Source: DATDAH01 sp036525535
GTDB taxonomy: Bacteria > Actinomycetota > Acidimicrobiia > Acidimicrobiales > DATDAH01
Assembly (NCBI GenBank): GCA_036525535.1
Contig: DATDAH010000244.1
Location: 6,338 to 70,337, forward strand
Direction of reading: 5' to 3'
Length of the DNA stretch: 64,000 nt
Part shown: piece after piece, positions 1-9,357 of the stretch
Layout: each line of letters opens with the position of its first letter
Position numbering within the stretch: position 1 is the stretch's first letter
Notes under the pieces: generated by a model
Told to the model about the DNA's origin: nothing
Databases searched by the model: none
What the model saw: only the letters and a program-made list of their open reading frames with translations
Program-made: the position numbers and the translations under genes

Positions 1-30
1 GCCTCAGTGTCGGTCCCCGGCCCCAAGGCG

Positions 31-930
31 TCAGCGGGGGGCGGGGTTGCCGTCGATGGTGGCGACGACGTAGTCGCTGCCGTTGGGGGCGGTGACGTAG
101 ATGCGGAAGATGAAGCGGTTGCTGAAGGGCAGGTCGCTGGTCACGATCACGTGGGTCACCTCACCCCGCGGGAGGTCGGCCCGCTCGGGAGCGGCGGCGA
201 CGAGGCCCGGCAGGGCGTCCCAGTCGACCCGGGTCATGCGGAAGGATTCGGCGTCGAGATCGGTACCCGGGAATGGCTCGGCGGACTCAGGCCCCTGGAC
301 GGCGCCGTCCCGCCAACCGAACTCGAGGATCCGGTTCGGGTGATCGGGGTCGCGGACGTCGGCGAAGCCGTAGTCGGTGTAGAGGACGACCTCGACCGCC
401 TTCGCCCCGTCGCCGGCGGCGTCGATCCAGGCGTCGACCGCAGGCCGCGGGTCGTTGCGGAGCAGGTCCGGCGCGGGGGACGGGTCTTCGTCGCCCGGCT
501 CCTCGTCATCGCCCGGCTCGCCCTCGTCGCCATCCTCGCCTTCGTCGGGCTCCTCCGCGTCGGGAACGCCGTCGTCATCGTCATCCGGGTCGTCGGCGTC
601 GGGCACGCCGTCGGCGTCGTCATCCGGGTCGTCGGCGTCGGGCACGCCGTCGGCGTCGGCGTCGGGCTTGTCGACCGGATCTTGGTCGTCCTCAGCCCGC
701 TCGGCCGTCTCAATCGGCTCGTCGGACTGGTCGTCGGTCGCCACCTCAGCGGCGTCCTCTTCGTCGCCACTGTCGTCGCTGCTGGCGACGAGGAGGAGCG
801 CCCCGGCCGCGACCGCCGCGAGCACGATGACGGCGACGAGGAGGAACAGGATCTTGGGGGCAGCCGACGGTCGAGGCGGGCCCGTCGGGTCGAACGGATC
901 GCCGGGGTCCATCGGATTCATGGGATCCAC
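31..930 (-). CDS. Membrane-anchored protein with Asp-rich repeats
   Basis: Function unknown. The N-terminus is Pro/Met/Asp-rich, followed by one hydrophobic segment at about residues 26-49. A very acidic stretch (about 55-155) then carries repeats of the form DADGVPDADDPDD, which resemble calcium-binding thrombospondin type 3 repeats. The last 145 residues look like a folded extracytoplasmic domain. The topology suggests a short cytoplasmic tail and an outer domain on an acidic stalk. The start is GTG at 930; an in-frame ATG at 921 is equally possible. It is divergent from the AarF-like gene. The acidic repeats could instead be only a flexible spacer. Confidence 0.7.
   Translation of the reverse strand: MDPMNPMDPGDPFDPTGPPRPSAAPKILFLLVAVIVLAAVAAGALLLVASSDDSGDEEDAAEVATDDQSDEPIETAERAEDDQDPVDKPDADADGVPDADDPDDDADGVPDADDPDDDDDGVPDAEEPDEGEDGDEGEPGDDEEPGDEDPSPAPDLLRNDPRPAVDAWIDAAGDGAKAVEVVLYTDYGFADVRDPDHPNRILEFGWRDGAVQGPESAEPFPGTDLDAESFRMTRVDWDALPGLVAAAPERADLPRGEVTHVIVTSDLPFSNRFIFRIYVTAPNGSDYVVATIDGNPAPR
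580..657. repeat. 39-bp tandem repeat (two copies) inside the Asp-rich gene
   Basis: The segment beginning gtcatccggg at 580 recurs exactly 39 bases later at 619, and each copy runs on through the same GTCGGCGTCGGGCACG-type sequence. It encodes a 13-residue period in the acidic stalk. A partial, diverged copy lies just before 580. In-frame copy-number change would alter stalk length. Confidence 0.75.
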
Positions 931-986
931 GTCGCCATCTGAGCACAGGCGGTGCGATCCGCTGCCGCTCCCGCCACCCTTACGGC

Positions 987-2627
987 GTGAATCGACCGGC
1001 GGACCTCTCCTGGGGCGTCTTCAGCGACCGCGCCCCGTGGGTCCTGGCCGACGAACCGCAGGCCTGGCAAGCCCATCTCCACCTCGTCCGGGAGGCCACC
1101 CGCCGCTCCGCGCCCGAGCTGGCCCGGCCCCGCAAGGTGCCGCCGCTGGGCCGCCTGGCCACCGTGACCCGCCACCTGGGCGTCGGCGTCGCCCGCTGGG
1201 CCGCCACCGACCGCCGCGACCCCGACCGCTCCGTCGCCGGGCTCTCGCTCCGCCTCCGCATCGCCGCCGAGGCCCTCGGCCCCACCTACATCAAGCTGGG
1301 CCAGATCATCTCCTCCGGCGAGGGCATCTTCCCCGACGAGCTGGTCGACGAGTTCAAGCGCTGCCGTGACCGGGTCCGGGCCGAACCGTTCGCCGACGTC
1401 CGCCGGGTCGTCGAGGAGGACCTCGGTCGCCCGCTCGAAGCCGTGTTCGCCGCCTTCGACCGCGAGCCCCTGGCCGCCGCCTCGATCGCCCAGGTCCACG
1501 CCGCCACCCTGCGCAGCGGCGAGTCGGTCGTGGTCAAGGTGCAGCGCCCCCAGGTCGCGACCCTGGTCCAGGAGGACCTGCGGGTCATGGCCTGGTTGGC
1601 CCCCCTGTTCGTCGGCCGCATCCCGGTCGCCGCCCTGGCCAACCCACCGGCCCTGGTCGAGCTCTTCGCCGAGACCATCGTGGAGGAGCTGGACTTCCGC
1701 CTCGAGGCCGAGAACATGCTCGACGTCTCCCGTTCGATGCGCGAGCTCGGCCAGCAGGCCTACGTCATCCCCCGCCCCCACCCGGAGTTGGTGACCCGCC
1801 GGGTCCTGGTGATGGAGCGCCTGTCGGGCTTCGCCCTCGACGAGGTCGATGCCATGAAGGCGGCCGGCGTCGACCTGATGGCCCTCATCCGCACCGGGAT
1901 CATCGGCTTCCTCGAGGGGGCCATGTTCCACGGCGTCTTCCACGGCGACCTTCACGGCGGCAACCTCTTCGTCCAACCCGACGGCCGCACCGCGCTGCTC
2001 GACTTCGGCATCACCGGTCGGCTCGACGAACCACGGCGCCTGGCCTTCCTCAAGCTGCTCGCCGGCGGCAGCACCAATGACGTCCGGGTCCAGCTCCCCG
2101 CCCTGGCCGAGCTGGGCGCCCTGCCGCTGGACACCGACTTCGAGGCCCTCATCGCCGAGCTCGGCCTGGACGCCCCCGCCGTCGACCCCACCCAGATGGA
2201 TCCCGACGAGATGGTGGGCGAGCTGCAGCGGGTGCTCAAGGCGCTGCTCGGCTACGGCGCCCGCATGCCCAAGGAGCTGATGCTTTTCGTCAAGAACATG
2301 GCCTTCAGCACCTCGATGGGCCAGACCCTGGCCCCCGACCTGGACATCCTCGAGCTGATCCAGCAGGTGATCGTCCACTTCGCGACCACCCACGGCGAGC
2401 GCATCGCCGCCGACCTCCAGCAGGAGTACGACCCCGACGCCTACCTGGCCGAGGTGAGCTTGGACGGCTACCGGGCCTCGCTCGGCATGCCCGACGCCGA
2501 AGCCATCACGCTGGCCGAGCTCCAGGCGCGCCGCCGCCTCATCCGTGACCGCCTCTCCAAGCGAAGCCGCAAAGGCGGCACCCATTACACGCCAACTGGC
2601 CCGGAAAAGGACCCCGTGGGAAGATGA
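987..2627 (+). CDS. AarF/UbiB (ABC1) family atypical kinase
   Basis: ABC1 atypical kinase-like protein of 546 residues, a usual length. The family signature is visible: KLGQ of the KxGQ motif near residue 102, an Ala-rich loop AAASIAQVH near 164, a lysine in VVVKVQ near 183, the catalytic-loop-like [10 protein letters not shown] near 318 and LLDFG near 338. Family members support quinone biosynthesis or lipid homeostasis, usually as ATPases rather than protein kinases; the substrate here cannot be told. Start is GTG at 987. Its stop overlaps the cysD start (ATGA), so the two may be co-transcribed, although no functional link is evident. Confidence 0.88.
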   Translation: MNRPADLSWGVFSDRAPWVLADEPQAWQAHLHLVREATRRSAPELARPRKVPPLGRLATVTRHLGVGVARWAATDRRDPDRSVAGLSLRLRIAAEALGPTYIKLGQIISSGEGIFPDELVDEFKRCRDRVRAEPFADVRRVVEEDLGRPLEAVFAAFDREPLAAASIAQVHAATLRSGESVVVKVQRPQVATLVQEDLRVMAWLAPLFVGRIPVAALANPPALVELFAETIVEELDFRLEAENMLDVSRSMRELGQQAYVIPRPHPELVTRRVLVMERLSGFALDEVDAMKAAGVDLMALIRTGIIGFLEGAMFHGVFHGDLHGGNLFVQPDGRTALLDFGITGRLDEPRRLAFLKLLAGGSTNDVRVQLPALAELGALPLDTDFEALIAELGLDAPAVDPTQMDPDEMVGELQRVLKALLGYGARMPKELMLFVKNMAFSTSMGQTLAPDLDILELIQQVIVHFATTHGERIAADLQQEYDPDAYLAEVSLDGYRASLGMPDAEAITLAELQARRRLIRDRLSKRSRKGGTHYTPTGPEKDPVGR

Positions 2628-3562
2628 CCCCTTCCATGACCGCAGACGCCCTCCCTGACGCGCCTCGCCGCACGCACCTCCAGCAGCTCGAAGACGAGAG
2701 CATCCACATCATCCGTGAGGTGGTGGCTCAGTTCGAACGGCCGGTGATGCTCTACAGCATCGGCAAGGATTCCGGGGTCATGCTCCGGTTGGCCGAGAAG
2801 GCCTTCCACCCCGGCAAGCTGCCGTTCCCCCTGCTGCACGTGGACACCACGTGGAAGTTCAAGGACATGATCGCCCACCGCAACCGAATGGCCGAGGAGC
2901 TGGGCGTGGAGCTGATCGTCCACACGAACCAGGACGGCGTGGCCACCGGCATCAACCCCTTCGACCACGGCTCCAAGAACTACACGGACATCATGAAGAC
3001 CCAGGCCCTCAAGCAGGCCCTGGACGCCGGAGGCTACGACGCCGCCTTCGGTGGCGCCCGTCGCGACGAGGAGAAGTCCCGGGCCAAGGAACGGGTCTTC
3101 TCGTTCCGGGACAAGCACCACCGCTGGGACCCCAAGAACCAACGCCCCGAGCTGTGGAGCTTCTACAACGGGCGGGTCCACCCCGGTGAGAGCATCCGGG
3201 TCTTCCCGCTGTCGAACTGGACCGAGCTCGACATCTGGCAGTACATCTGGCTCGAGGAGATCCCGCTGGTGCCGCTCTACTACTCGGCCCTCCGCCCGAC
3301 GGTCGAGCGGGACGGGACGCTGATCATGGTCGACGACGACCGCTTCCGCTTCGAGCCCGGCGAGGAGCCCGTCGACCGGATGATCCGCTTCCGCACCCTG
3401 GGCTGCTACCCGCTCTCCGGCGCCGTCGAGTCCACCGCCACCACCCTCCCCCAGATCATCCAGGAGATGCTGTTGGCCACTCGCTCCGAGCGGGAGGGCC
3501 GGGTCATCGACCACGACCAGGCCGGCTCCATGGAGGAGAAGAAGAAGGAGGGGTACTTCTAG
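2624..3562 (+). CDS. cysD: Sulfate adenylyltransferase subunit 2 (CysD)
   Basis: Small catalytic subunit of ATP sulfurylase, which makes adenosine 5'-phosphosulfate from ATP and sulfate in the cytoplasm, coupled to GTP hydrolysis by CysN. The 312-residue protein has the PP-loop [10 protein letters not shown] near residue 45, the [15 protein letters not shown] stretch and the C-terminal [16 protein letters not shown] typical of CysD. ATG 2624 overlaps the AarF stop; a second in-frame ATG at 2636 is a plausible alternative start. cysNC starts directly after the stop codon. No sulfate transporter or PAPS reductase is visible in the window. Confidence 0.96.
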   Translation: MTPSMTADALPDAPRRTHLQQLEDESIHIIREVVAQFERPVMLYSIGKDSGVMLRLAEKAFHPGKLPFPLLHVDTTWKFKDMIAHRNRMAEELGVELIVHTNQDGVATGINPFDHGSKNYTDIMKTQALKQALDAGGYDAAFGGARRDEEKSRAKERVFSFRDKHHRWDPKNQRPELWSFYNGRVHPGESIRVFPLSNWTELDIWQYIWLEEIPLVPLYYSALRPTVERDGTLIMVDDDRFRFEPGEEPVDRMIRFRTLGCYPLSGAVESTATTLPQIIQEMLLATRSEREGRVIDHDQAGSMEEKKKEGYF

Positions 3563-5482
3563 ATGTCGCACCAGTCCGAGCTGATCGCCACCGACATCGA
3601 GGCGTACCTGGCCGAGCACGAACAGAAGGACCTGCTCCGCTTCCTGACCTGCGGGTCGGTGGACGACGGCAAGTCGACCCTGATCGGCCGCCTCCTGCAC
3701 GACTCCCATCTGCTCTACGAGGACCAGTTGGCCGCGGTGGAAGCCGAGTCGACGACCATGGGGTCCGCCGGCGGTGAGCTGGACCTGGCCCTGCTCATGG
3801 ACGGCTTGAAGGCCGAGCGGGAGCAGGGCATCACCATCGACGTCGCCTACCGCTACTTCTCGACCTCGCGGCGCAAGTTCATCATCGCCGACACCCCGGG
3901 CCACGAGCAGTACACCCGCAACATGGTCACGGGAGCCTCGACCTGCGATCTGGCCATCATCCTGGTGGACGCCCGGCACGGCGTGCAGGCCCAGACCAAG
4001 CGCCACAGTTACCTGACCTCGCTCCTCGGCATCGAGAACACGGTCGTGGCCATCAACAAGATGGACCTCGTCGACCACTCGAAAGAGCGCTTCGAGGAGA
4101 TCCGGGACCACTACCTCGAGTTCGCCGAGCGCCTCGACCTGAAGAAGGCGCCGTGGTTCATCCCCATCTCCGCCCTGAAGGGCGACTGGGTGGTCGACCC
4201 CGGCACGAACATGACCTGGTTCGACGGCCCGACCCTCATGGAGCACCTCGAGACCGTGCCGGTCACGGTGCCCGAGGACGGCGACCTGCGCTTCCCGGTC
4301 CAGCTGGTGCGGCGCCCGGACCTGACCTTTCGGGGCTTCGCCGGCACGGTCGCCTCCGGTGTCGTCCACCCCGGCGACGAGGTCATGGTCCTGCCCTCAG
4401 GCGTGGTCACGACCGTGGATCGCCTGGTCACGTTCAACGGCGACCTCGACGAGGCCGGCCCCGGCACCGCCCTCACCATGACCTTGACCGACGAGGTCGA
4501 CGTGTCCCGGGGCGACGTGCTCGTCCACCCCGAGCGCCGGCCGCAACGCAGCCACGAGGTCGACGCCATGGTCGTGTGGATGAGCGAGACCGACATGGCC
4601 CCGGGCAAGGAGTACCTGGTCCAGCAGGCCAACCGGATCGTCCCGGGCCGCATCACCACGATGGCCCACCGCATCGACATCAACACCCTCGAGCCCGAGG
4701 CCGCCGCCGGCCTGGCCGTCAACGAGATCGGGCGCTGCACGGTCACCTGCGACCAGCAGCTGCTCTTCGACGCCTACGAGCGCAACCGCACGACGGGCGC
4801 GTTCATCCTGGTCGACCGCCTGAGCAACGCCACGATGGCGGCGGGCATGATCCTGCCCCAGGACTCGGCCTGGGACGTCCAGCCCGACGAGCACCTGCAG
4901 CGCCATTTGAGCCAGATCACGGTGGCTGAGCGGGAGAGCCGCTACGGCCAGCGCCCGTGCACCGTCCTGCTGACCGGGCTCACGGGGGCCGGGAAGTCGA
5001 CGACGGCGGTCGCCCTCGAGCGCCGCCTGTTCGACGCCGGCCGAGCGACGTTGCGCATCGACGGCGAGGACCTGCGTCTGGGCATGAGCCGCGACCTCGG
5101 CTTCAGCGCCCAGGAACGCTCGGAGAACCTGCGCCGCATGGCCGAGGTGGCCCGCCTGGCCAACGAGTCCGGGATCATCGTGATCGCCGCCTTTGCCGCC
5201 CCCAAGGCCGACGTCCGCGACCGGGCCCGGGAGCTGGTCGGCCCCGAGCGCTTCCTGATCGTCCACCTCGACGCCCCGGTGGAGGTCGCCCGCCAGCGGG
5301 ATCCCGAGGGCCTCTACGAGGCTGCGGACCGGGGCGAGATCCCGCAGTTCCCCGGCGTCTCCGCGACCTACGACGTCCCCGAGAACCCGGACCTGACCCT
5401 CGACACCGCCACCGTCGACCAGGCCGACAACGTCGAGCGCATCATCGACCTCCTCACCGAACGCGGCTTCCTCACCCCCTGA
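3563..5482 (+). CDS. cysNC: Bifunctional sulfate adenylyltransferase subunit 1 / APS kinase (CysNC)
   Basis: Fusion of the GTPase subunit of ATP sulfurylase with APS kinase, giving PAPS from sulfate together with CysD. GTPase motifs are GSVDDGKST (residues 31-39), DTPGHEQY (about 110) and NKMD (about 165). The C-terminal kinase domain begins near residue 465 with P-loop GLTGAGKST (about 471) and continues to the end. At 639 residues it has normal length for actinobacterial CysNC fusions. It abuts cysD with no intergenic base, which fits equimolar translation of the complex. Confidence 0.96.
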   Translation: MSHQSELIATDIEAYLAEHEQKDLLRFLTCGSVDDGKSTLIGRLLHDSHLLYEDQLAAVEAESTTMGSAGGELDLALLMDGLKAEREQGITIDVAYRYFSTSRRKFIIADTPGHEQYTRNMVTGASTCDLAIILVDARHGVQAQTKRHSYLTSLLGIENTVVAINKMDLVDHSKERFEEIRDHYLEFAERLDLKKAPWFIPISALKGDWVVDPGTNMTWFDGPTLMEHLETVPVTVPEDGDLRFPVQLVRRPDLTFRGFAGTVASGVVHPGDEVMVLPSGVVTTVDRLVTFNGDLDEAGPGTALTMTLTDEVDVSRGDVLVHPERRPQRSHEVDAMVVWMSETDMAPGKEYLVQQANRIVPGRITTMAHRIDINTLEPEAAAGLAVNEIGRCTVTCDQQLLFDAYERNRTTGAFILVDRLSNATMAAGMILPQDSAWDVQPDEHLQRHLSQITVAERESRYGQRPCTVLLTGLTGAGKSTTAVALERRLFDAGRATLRIDGEDLRLGMSRDLGFSAQERSENLRRMAEVARLANESGIIVIAAFAAPKADVRDRARELVGPERFLIVHLDAPVEVARQRDPEGLYEAADRGEIPQFPGVSATYDVPENPDLTLDTATVDQADNVERIIDLLTERGFLTP

Positions 5483-5538
5483 CCCGTTCTGGCCGGTGAT
5501 CTGGCAGCTATGACGACGAGATCAACGGCTTGACCAGG

Positions 5539-6207
5539 TCAGTCGTCGGGGGCGTCGACGGTGATGTCGAACGAGGCCAGGAACGCCAGGGCGAACGACA
5601 CGACCTGATCGGGGCTGAGGACGATGTCGCGCAGGCCGCCGATGCCACCCAGCTCGTGGACGGTCGAGCGTTCCAGCCGCAGGGCCGTGACCACGGCCCT
5701 CGAGAACTCCGCGCCCGTCAGGTCACACCCGAGGAACCCGGTCCGGCGGACGGTGGCGGCGTAGAAGTCAGCCCGGCGGAGGTCGCAGTCCAGGAACTCG
5801 GCGTGGTCGATCTCCGCCATCCGGAACCAGGCGTCATCGAGGCGATCGTCGACGAAGCTGACCTCCTCCGCTTGGAGATCGGCGGTCGAGAGGCCGGACA
5901 TCCGGCAGTCCTCGAACCGGACCCGCCGGAGCTTCGTCGCGCCCAAGGTCACCCCGGACAGCTCGCAGCCCACCAAGGTGACGTCCTCGAGGACCAGCCG
6001 GTCGAAGGAGGACGCCGTCAACCGCACCCCGTCGAGCCGGCAGCCGGCGAGGGTGAGCCCGTCGAGCGAGCCCCCGACGAGCTCGCCAGTGAGGAGCGCG
6101 TCCTCGACCTCGTCCCCACTGGTCAGGTCGGAGAACGCGACCGCGTCGAGGTCGCCGGCGACCTCAGGCGGGTCCACGGGAGCGGGACCGCCCGCGGGCG
6201 GGGTCAA
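5539..6207 (-). CDS. Pentapeptide-repeat protein
   Basis: Contains a run of about 25 imperfect A(D/N)LXX-type pentapeptides (for example [16 protein letters not shown]) from residue 45 to 190, predicting a right-handed quadrilateral beta-helix. The acidic C-terminus ends in DITVDAPDD. Some family members mimic DNA and protect gyrase, but no specific role can be assigned. The proposed start is TTG at 6207, which overlaps the TGA of the small upstream gene (TTGA) and suggests translational coupling. An internal start would remove only non-repeat sequence. Confidence 0.8.
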   Translation of the reverse strand: MTPPAGGPAPVDPPEVAGDLDAVAFSDLTSGDEVEDALLTGELVGGSLDGLTLAGCRLDGVRLTASSFDRLVLEDVTLVGCELSGVTLGATKLRRVRFEDCRMSGLSTADLQAEEVSFVDDRLDDAWFRMAEIDHAEFLDCDLRRADFYAATVRRTGFLGCDLTGAEFSRAVVTALRLERSTVHELGGIGGLRDIVLSPDQVVSFALAFLASFDITVDAPDD

Positions 6208-6377
6208 TCGACGGTGATCTGGCCGGTGACGGGGAACTCCTTGCGGACGACGAGGCGGTCGGTGTCCTCGGCCACCGACTCGTAGCCCAGCTCCGCGTAG
6301 CTCTCCTTCACCCCGTCGAGCTGGGTGATGGGGATGTCCACGATGGTGAGGTACTCCCAGCGCTCCGAGATGTGCAT
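6204..6377 (-). CDS. Small conserved-looking protein (57 aa)
   Basis: A 57-residue reading frame beginning [14 protein letters not shown] and ending PVTGQITVD, too short for a standard ORF cutoff. Support: ATG at 6377 lies 6 bases downstream of a TACGCT hexamer on the same strand, third codon positions are strongly GC as in neighbours, and the stop overlaps the pentapeptide gene start. The sequence looks like a small alpha/beta protein. Function unknown. Confidence 0.65.
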   Translation of the reverse strand: MHISERWEYLTIVDIPITQLDGVKESYAELGYESVAEDTDRLVVRKEFPVTGQITVD

Positions 6378-6380
6378 GGG

Positions 6381-6411
6381 GCGAGCGTAGGCACCGCAGG
6401 CCTACGCTCGC
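6381..6411. promoter_or_regulatory. Symmetric divergent promoter of nucS and the small gene
   Basis: A perfect inverted repeat: arms 6381-6392 and 6400-6411 with a 7-base loop. Each arm contains TACGCT. Read leftward, this hexamer sits 6 bases before the ATG at 6377; read rightward, it sits 8 bases before the GTG at 6417. Both genes therefore appear to start transcription at or next to their start codon. The repeat could also bind a dimeric regulator. Confidence 0.6.
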
Positions 6412-6416
6412 CCGCC

Positions 6417-7076
6417 GTGAGGCTCGTGATCGCCCGGTGCCAGGTGGACTACGAAGGCCGGCTCACGGCGCACTTGCCGATGGCCCCCCGCCTGATCATG
6501 GTGAAGGCCGACGGGTGCGTCGCCATCCACGCCGACGGCGGCGCGTACAAGCCGCTGAACTGGATGAACGCGCCCAACACGCTCGTCGAAGGCGACGGGG
6601 TGTGGACCGTGACCAGCCCCAAGGGCGAGCAGCTGATCATCACCATGGAGGAGATCCTGTCGGATTCGGCCCACGAGCTGGGGATCGACCCGGGCCTGAC
6701 CAAGGACGGGGTCGAGGCCCATCTCCAGGAGCTGCTGGCCCTCGATTGCAACCGCATCGAGAACGGGTTCAAGCTCGTCCGTCGGGAGTGGCCGACCGAC
6801 ATCGGCCCGGTCGACCTCCTCTGCCGGGACGCCGACGGGCAAGCCGTGGCCGTGGAGGTCAAGCGCCGCGGCGAGATCGACGGGGTCGAGCAGCTGTCCC
6901 GCTACGTCGAGCGGATGGACCGGGACCCGTCCCTCCGCCCGGTACGCGGCGTCTTCGTCGCTCAGGTGATCAAGCCACAGGCAAAAGTCCTGGCCGAGTC
7001 CCGGGGCATAGCCTGCGTCGAGGTCGACTACGACGAGCTGCGAGGCATCGAGCGCAACGAGCTGAAGCTGTTCTGA
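6417..7076 (+). CDS. nucS: Mismatch-specific endonuclease NucS
   Basis: NucS/EndoMS provides the non-canonical mismatch repair of Actinobacteria, which lack MutS/MutL, by cutting both strands at mispairs. The 219-residue product starts [20 protein letters not shown], matching the family N-terminus, so I place the start at GTG 6417 rather than the upstream GTG at 6372. Catalytic-domain residues are visible as VDLLC (D133) and VEVK (E147, K149). The C-terminus ends in NELKLF, resembling the beta-clamp-binding tail of the family. It is divergent from the small gene at 6377 through a symmetric promoter. Confidence 0.95.
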   Translation: MRLVIARCQVDYEGRLTAHLPMAPRLIMVKADGCVAIHADGGAYKPLNWMNAPNTLVEGDGVWTVTSPKGEQLIITMEEILSDSAHELGIDPGLTKDGVEAHLQELLALDCNRIENGFKLVRREWPTDIGPVDLLCRDADGQAVAVEVKRRGEIDGVEQLSRYVERMDRDPSLRPVRGVFVAQVIKPQAKVLAESRGIACVEVDYDELRGIERNELKLF

Positions 7077-7095
7077 CCGGAGAAGGGGGACCGCC

Positions 7096-7656
7096 ATGGC
7101 GGACGTGAGGAGCTGGTTGAAGGATGCGGCAGCAGGCTTCGGCTCCTGCCTGGAGGGCGTGGCCGACGAACAGTGGTCCTCGCCCACCCCCGACGCCGAA
7201 TGGGACGTGCGGGCGTTGGTGGCCCACGTCGTGGACGAGCAGCTCTGGGCGCCCCCGCTGCTGGCCGGCCGCACCATCGACGACATCGGTGACGAGATCC
7301 CATCGGACCCGTTGGGCGACGACAGCGTCGCCGCCCAGCGCGACGCGACCGCCGCGATGGTGGACGCCCTGGAGGACCTCGATCTCGACGCCACCGTTCA
7401 CCTGTCCTTCGGTGACGTGCCGGCCCAGGAGTACCTGATGCAGCTGTTCGCCGACCACCTGATCCACACGTGGGACCTGGCCCGGGCCACGGGCCAGCCC
7501 GAACGGCTGGATCCCGAGCTGGTGGCCGTGTGTGCCACCTGGTTCGTCGGACGGGAGGACCTCTACCGCCAGAGCGGGGCCATCGGCCCGGCCGTGACCG
7601 TCGAGGGCGGCGACGCCCAGTCCGAGCTCCTGGGCCGCTTCGGCCGGCGCCCCTAG
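7096..7656 (+). CDS. DinB/maleylpyruvate isomerase-like (TIGR03086-type) protein
   Basis: A 186-residue four-helix-bundle protein of the actinobacterial TIGR03086-like group, related to mycothiol-dependent maleylpyruvate isomerases and DinB. The motif WDVRALVAHVVDE near residue 36 and DHLIHTWDLARATG near 122 supply the histidines expected for a metal site. The start at ATG 7096 is set by GGAGAAGGGGGA just upstream. The enzymatic reaction is unknown; many relatives are thought to use mycothiol. Confidence 0.8.
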   Translation: MADVRSWLKDAAAGFGSCLEGVADEQWSSPTPDAEWDVRALVAHVVDEQLWAPPLLAGRTIDDIGDEIPSDPLGDDSVAAQRDATAAMVDALEDLDLDATVHLSFGDVPAQEYLMQLFADHLIHTWDLARATGQPERLDPELVAVCATWFVGREDLYRQSGAIGPAVTVEGGDAQSELLGRFGRRP

Positions 7657-7701
7657 CCCGACGAAAGACGTTCTCCGCGTGAAGGGATAGACATCCCCTC
7701 C

Positions 7702-8685
7702 ATGATGCGACTCGCCCTCCAGGTCCCGAACTTCACGTACCCGGACGTCGAGGTCGGCGACCTGTTCGAGACCGTGGCCGAGGTGGCGACCGCCGCCGAG
7801 GCGTCGGGTTTCGACACCTTGCTGGTGATGGACCACTTCTACCAGCTGCCCATGCTGGGGTCGCCCGACCAGCCGATGTTCGAGGCGTACACCCTCCTCA
7901 GCGCGCTGGCCGCCCGGACGAGCTCCATCCAGCTGGGCACCCTGGTGACGGGCGTGACCTACCGGAACCCGGCCTTCCTGGCCAAGGTCGTCACGAACCT
8001 CGACGTCATCTCCCGGGGTCGGGCGATGCTCGGCATCGGAGCGGCCTGGTTCGACATGGAGCACGACGCCTTCGGCTACGACTTCCCGCCGGTGTCGGAC
8101 CGCTTCGAGATGCTGGAGGAGGCCATCCAGATCACCCAGGCCATGTTCGCCGACGAGCGGCCGACCTTCGAGGGCAAGCACTTCCAGGTCCGGGACATCA
8201 TCAACAACCCGAAGCCGATCCGCGCCAAGATCCCCCTGATGGTCGGCGGGGCCGGCGAGAAGAAGACCTTGCGCATCGCCGCCCGGTACGCGGACCACTC
8301 GAACCTGACCTGCGGTCTCGACGAGGTGCCGCACAAGCTGGACGTGCTGGCCGGTCACCTGGCCGAGGTCGGCCGGGAGCGTAGCGAGATCGGGGTCAGC
8401 GCCCTGAACTTCCTGATCGCCGGCGACACCGACGACGAGGCCTTCGCATCCCGGGACGAGCTGGTCCGGGGCCTGGGGATGGAATGGGACACCCTGGACG
8501 ACGGCACTCGGGAGATGCTCGGCCACCGCATGCTGGTCGGCGGCCCCGACAGCATCGGCGAGCAGGTCCAGGAGCGGATCCTGGGCCAGGGCCTCGATGC
8601 CGTCGTGGTCAACATCCCGACCGGCGGCCACCTGCCTGAGGTCGTCGCCCGGAGTGGCGAGATCCTGACCAAGGCCCTCTCCTGA
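7702..8685 (+). CDS. LLM-class (F420-type) oxidoreductase
   Basis: A luciferase-like monooxygenase-fold TIM barrel of 327 residues. Hallmarks are LLVMDHFYQLPMLG near residue 35, LGTLVTGVTYRNPAFLAKVVTNLDVIS near 72 and LGIGAAWFDMEHDAFGYDFP near 111. In Actinobacteria this branch usually uses coenzyme F420; the substrate is unknown. ATG ATG occurs at the start, so the second ATG at 7705 is possible. The stop overlaps the nitroreductase start, suggesting coupled expression. Confidence 0.88.
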   Translation: MMRLALQVPNFTYPDVEVGDLFETVAEVATAAEASGFDTLLVMDHFYQLPMLGSPDQPMFEAYTLLSALAARTSSIQLGTLVTGVTYRNPAFLAKVVTNLDVISRGRAMLGIGAAWFDMEHDAFGYDFPPVSDRFEMLEEAIQITQAMFADERPTFEGKHFQVRDIINNPKPIRAKIPLMVGGAGEKKTLRIAARYADHSNLTCGLDEVPHKLDVLAGHLAEVGRERSEIGVSALNFLIAGDTDDEAFASRDELVRGLGMEWDTLDDGTREMLGHRMLVGGPDSIGEQVQERILGQGLDAVVVNIPTGGHLPEVVARSGEILTKALS

Positions 8686-9269
8686 CGGACTTCTTCGACG
8701 TCGTCGGCCGGCAGCGGGCCTGCCGCGCCTTCGACCCCGACCGCGAGGTCGGTGACGACCTCGTAGAACGCGTGCTGGATGCGGCCCGCTTCGCGCCGAG
8801 CTCGTCGAACACCCAGCCCTGGGTGTTCGTCGTCGTGCGGGACGCCGAGCGGCGGGCGCGCCTGACTGATCTCATGGACCGGCTCTGGTCGTCGGTTCCC
8901 GAGTCGGACCTCGCTCCCTCGCTCCGAGCTGACGTCGCGGGCGGCTTCGGCGGTGGCTTCGCGACCGCGCCGGTGTGGATCGTCGTCGGCGCCGACGACC
9001 AACGGGCGGAAAGGCGGGAACAGTCGTCGTCCATCTATCCCGCCGTGCAGAACCTCCTCCTGGCGGCCACCGCCCTGGGCCTCGGGTCAGCGATGACGAC
9101 GATCGCCGCCTACGACCCGGTCGAGGTGCGCGCCATCACCGGGCTCCCCGACTCGGTGCGCCCCTACGCGATGGTCCCCCTCGGCTGGCCGGCCCGCCCC
9201 CTGGGTCCGCCCCGCCGCCGGCCCGTGTCCGAGATCGCCCACCGCGACACCTACGGCGCCCCCTGGTAG
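8682..9269 (+). CDS. Nitroreductase family protein, probable CTG start
   Basis: An FMN-dependent nitroreductase-like protein. The family N-terminus (TDFFDVVGRQRACRAFDPD, then FAPSSSNTQPWVFVVV) is encoded upstream of the first standard start codon, GTG 8772. That GTG start would remove the conserved N-terminal helix that binds FMN. The open frame reaches back to the stop at 8637 with no ATG, GTG or TTG, and the only sensible start is CTG at 8682, which forms a CTGA overlap with the LLM gene stop. That gives 195 residues, normal for the family. The QNLLLAATALGLGSAM segment is also typical. The substrate is unknown. Confidence 0.82.
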   Translation: MTDFFDVVGRQRACRAFDPDREVGDDLVERVLDAARFAPSSSNTQPWVFVVVRDAERRARLTDLMDRLWSSVPESDLAPSLRADVAGGFGGGFATAPVWIVVGADDQRAERREQSSSIYPAVQNLLLAATALGLGSAMTTIAAYDPVEVRAITGLPDSVRPYAMVPLGWPARPLGPPRRRPVSEIAHRDTYGAPW

Positions 9270-9357
9270 CCCGTCAGGGGGGGGCAGGGACGAGCGGATG
9301 GTCCGCCCCCGCGCGCTCGCCGACATGAGTAGGGGCTACTCGAATCAGGCGGGACCC

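Noticed and set aside
918..2585. Long minus-strand frame of 555 codons opposite the AarF-like gene
   Set aside because: It mirrors the high-GC third positions of the AarF-like gene, has a Gly/Val/His/Gln-rich composition typical of antisense frames, and no recognisable domain.
2585..4369. Minus-strand frame of 594 codons opposite cysD-cysNC
   Set aside because: Antisense shadow; both cysD and cysNC are unmistakable on the plus strand.
6372..6416. Earlier GTG start for nucS
   Set aside because: It would add 15 residues not found at family N-termini and would lie inside the divergent promoter palindrome.
8772..8774. GTG 8772 as the nitroreductase start
   Set aside because: It would cut off the conserved N-terminal helix encoded from 8682.
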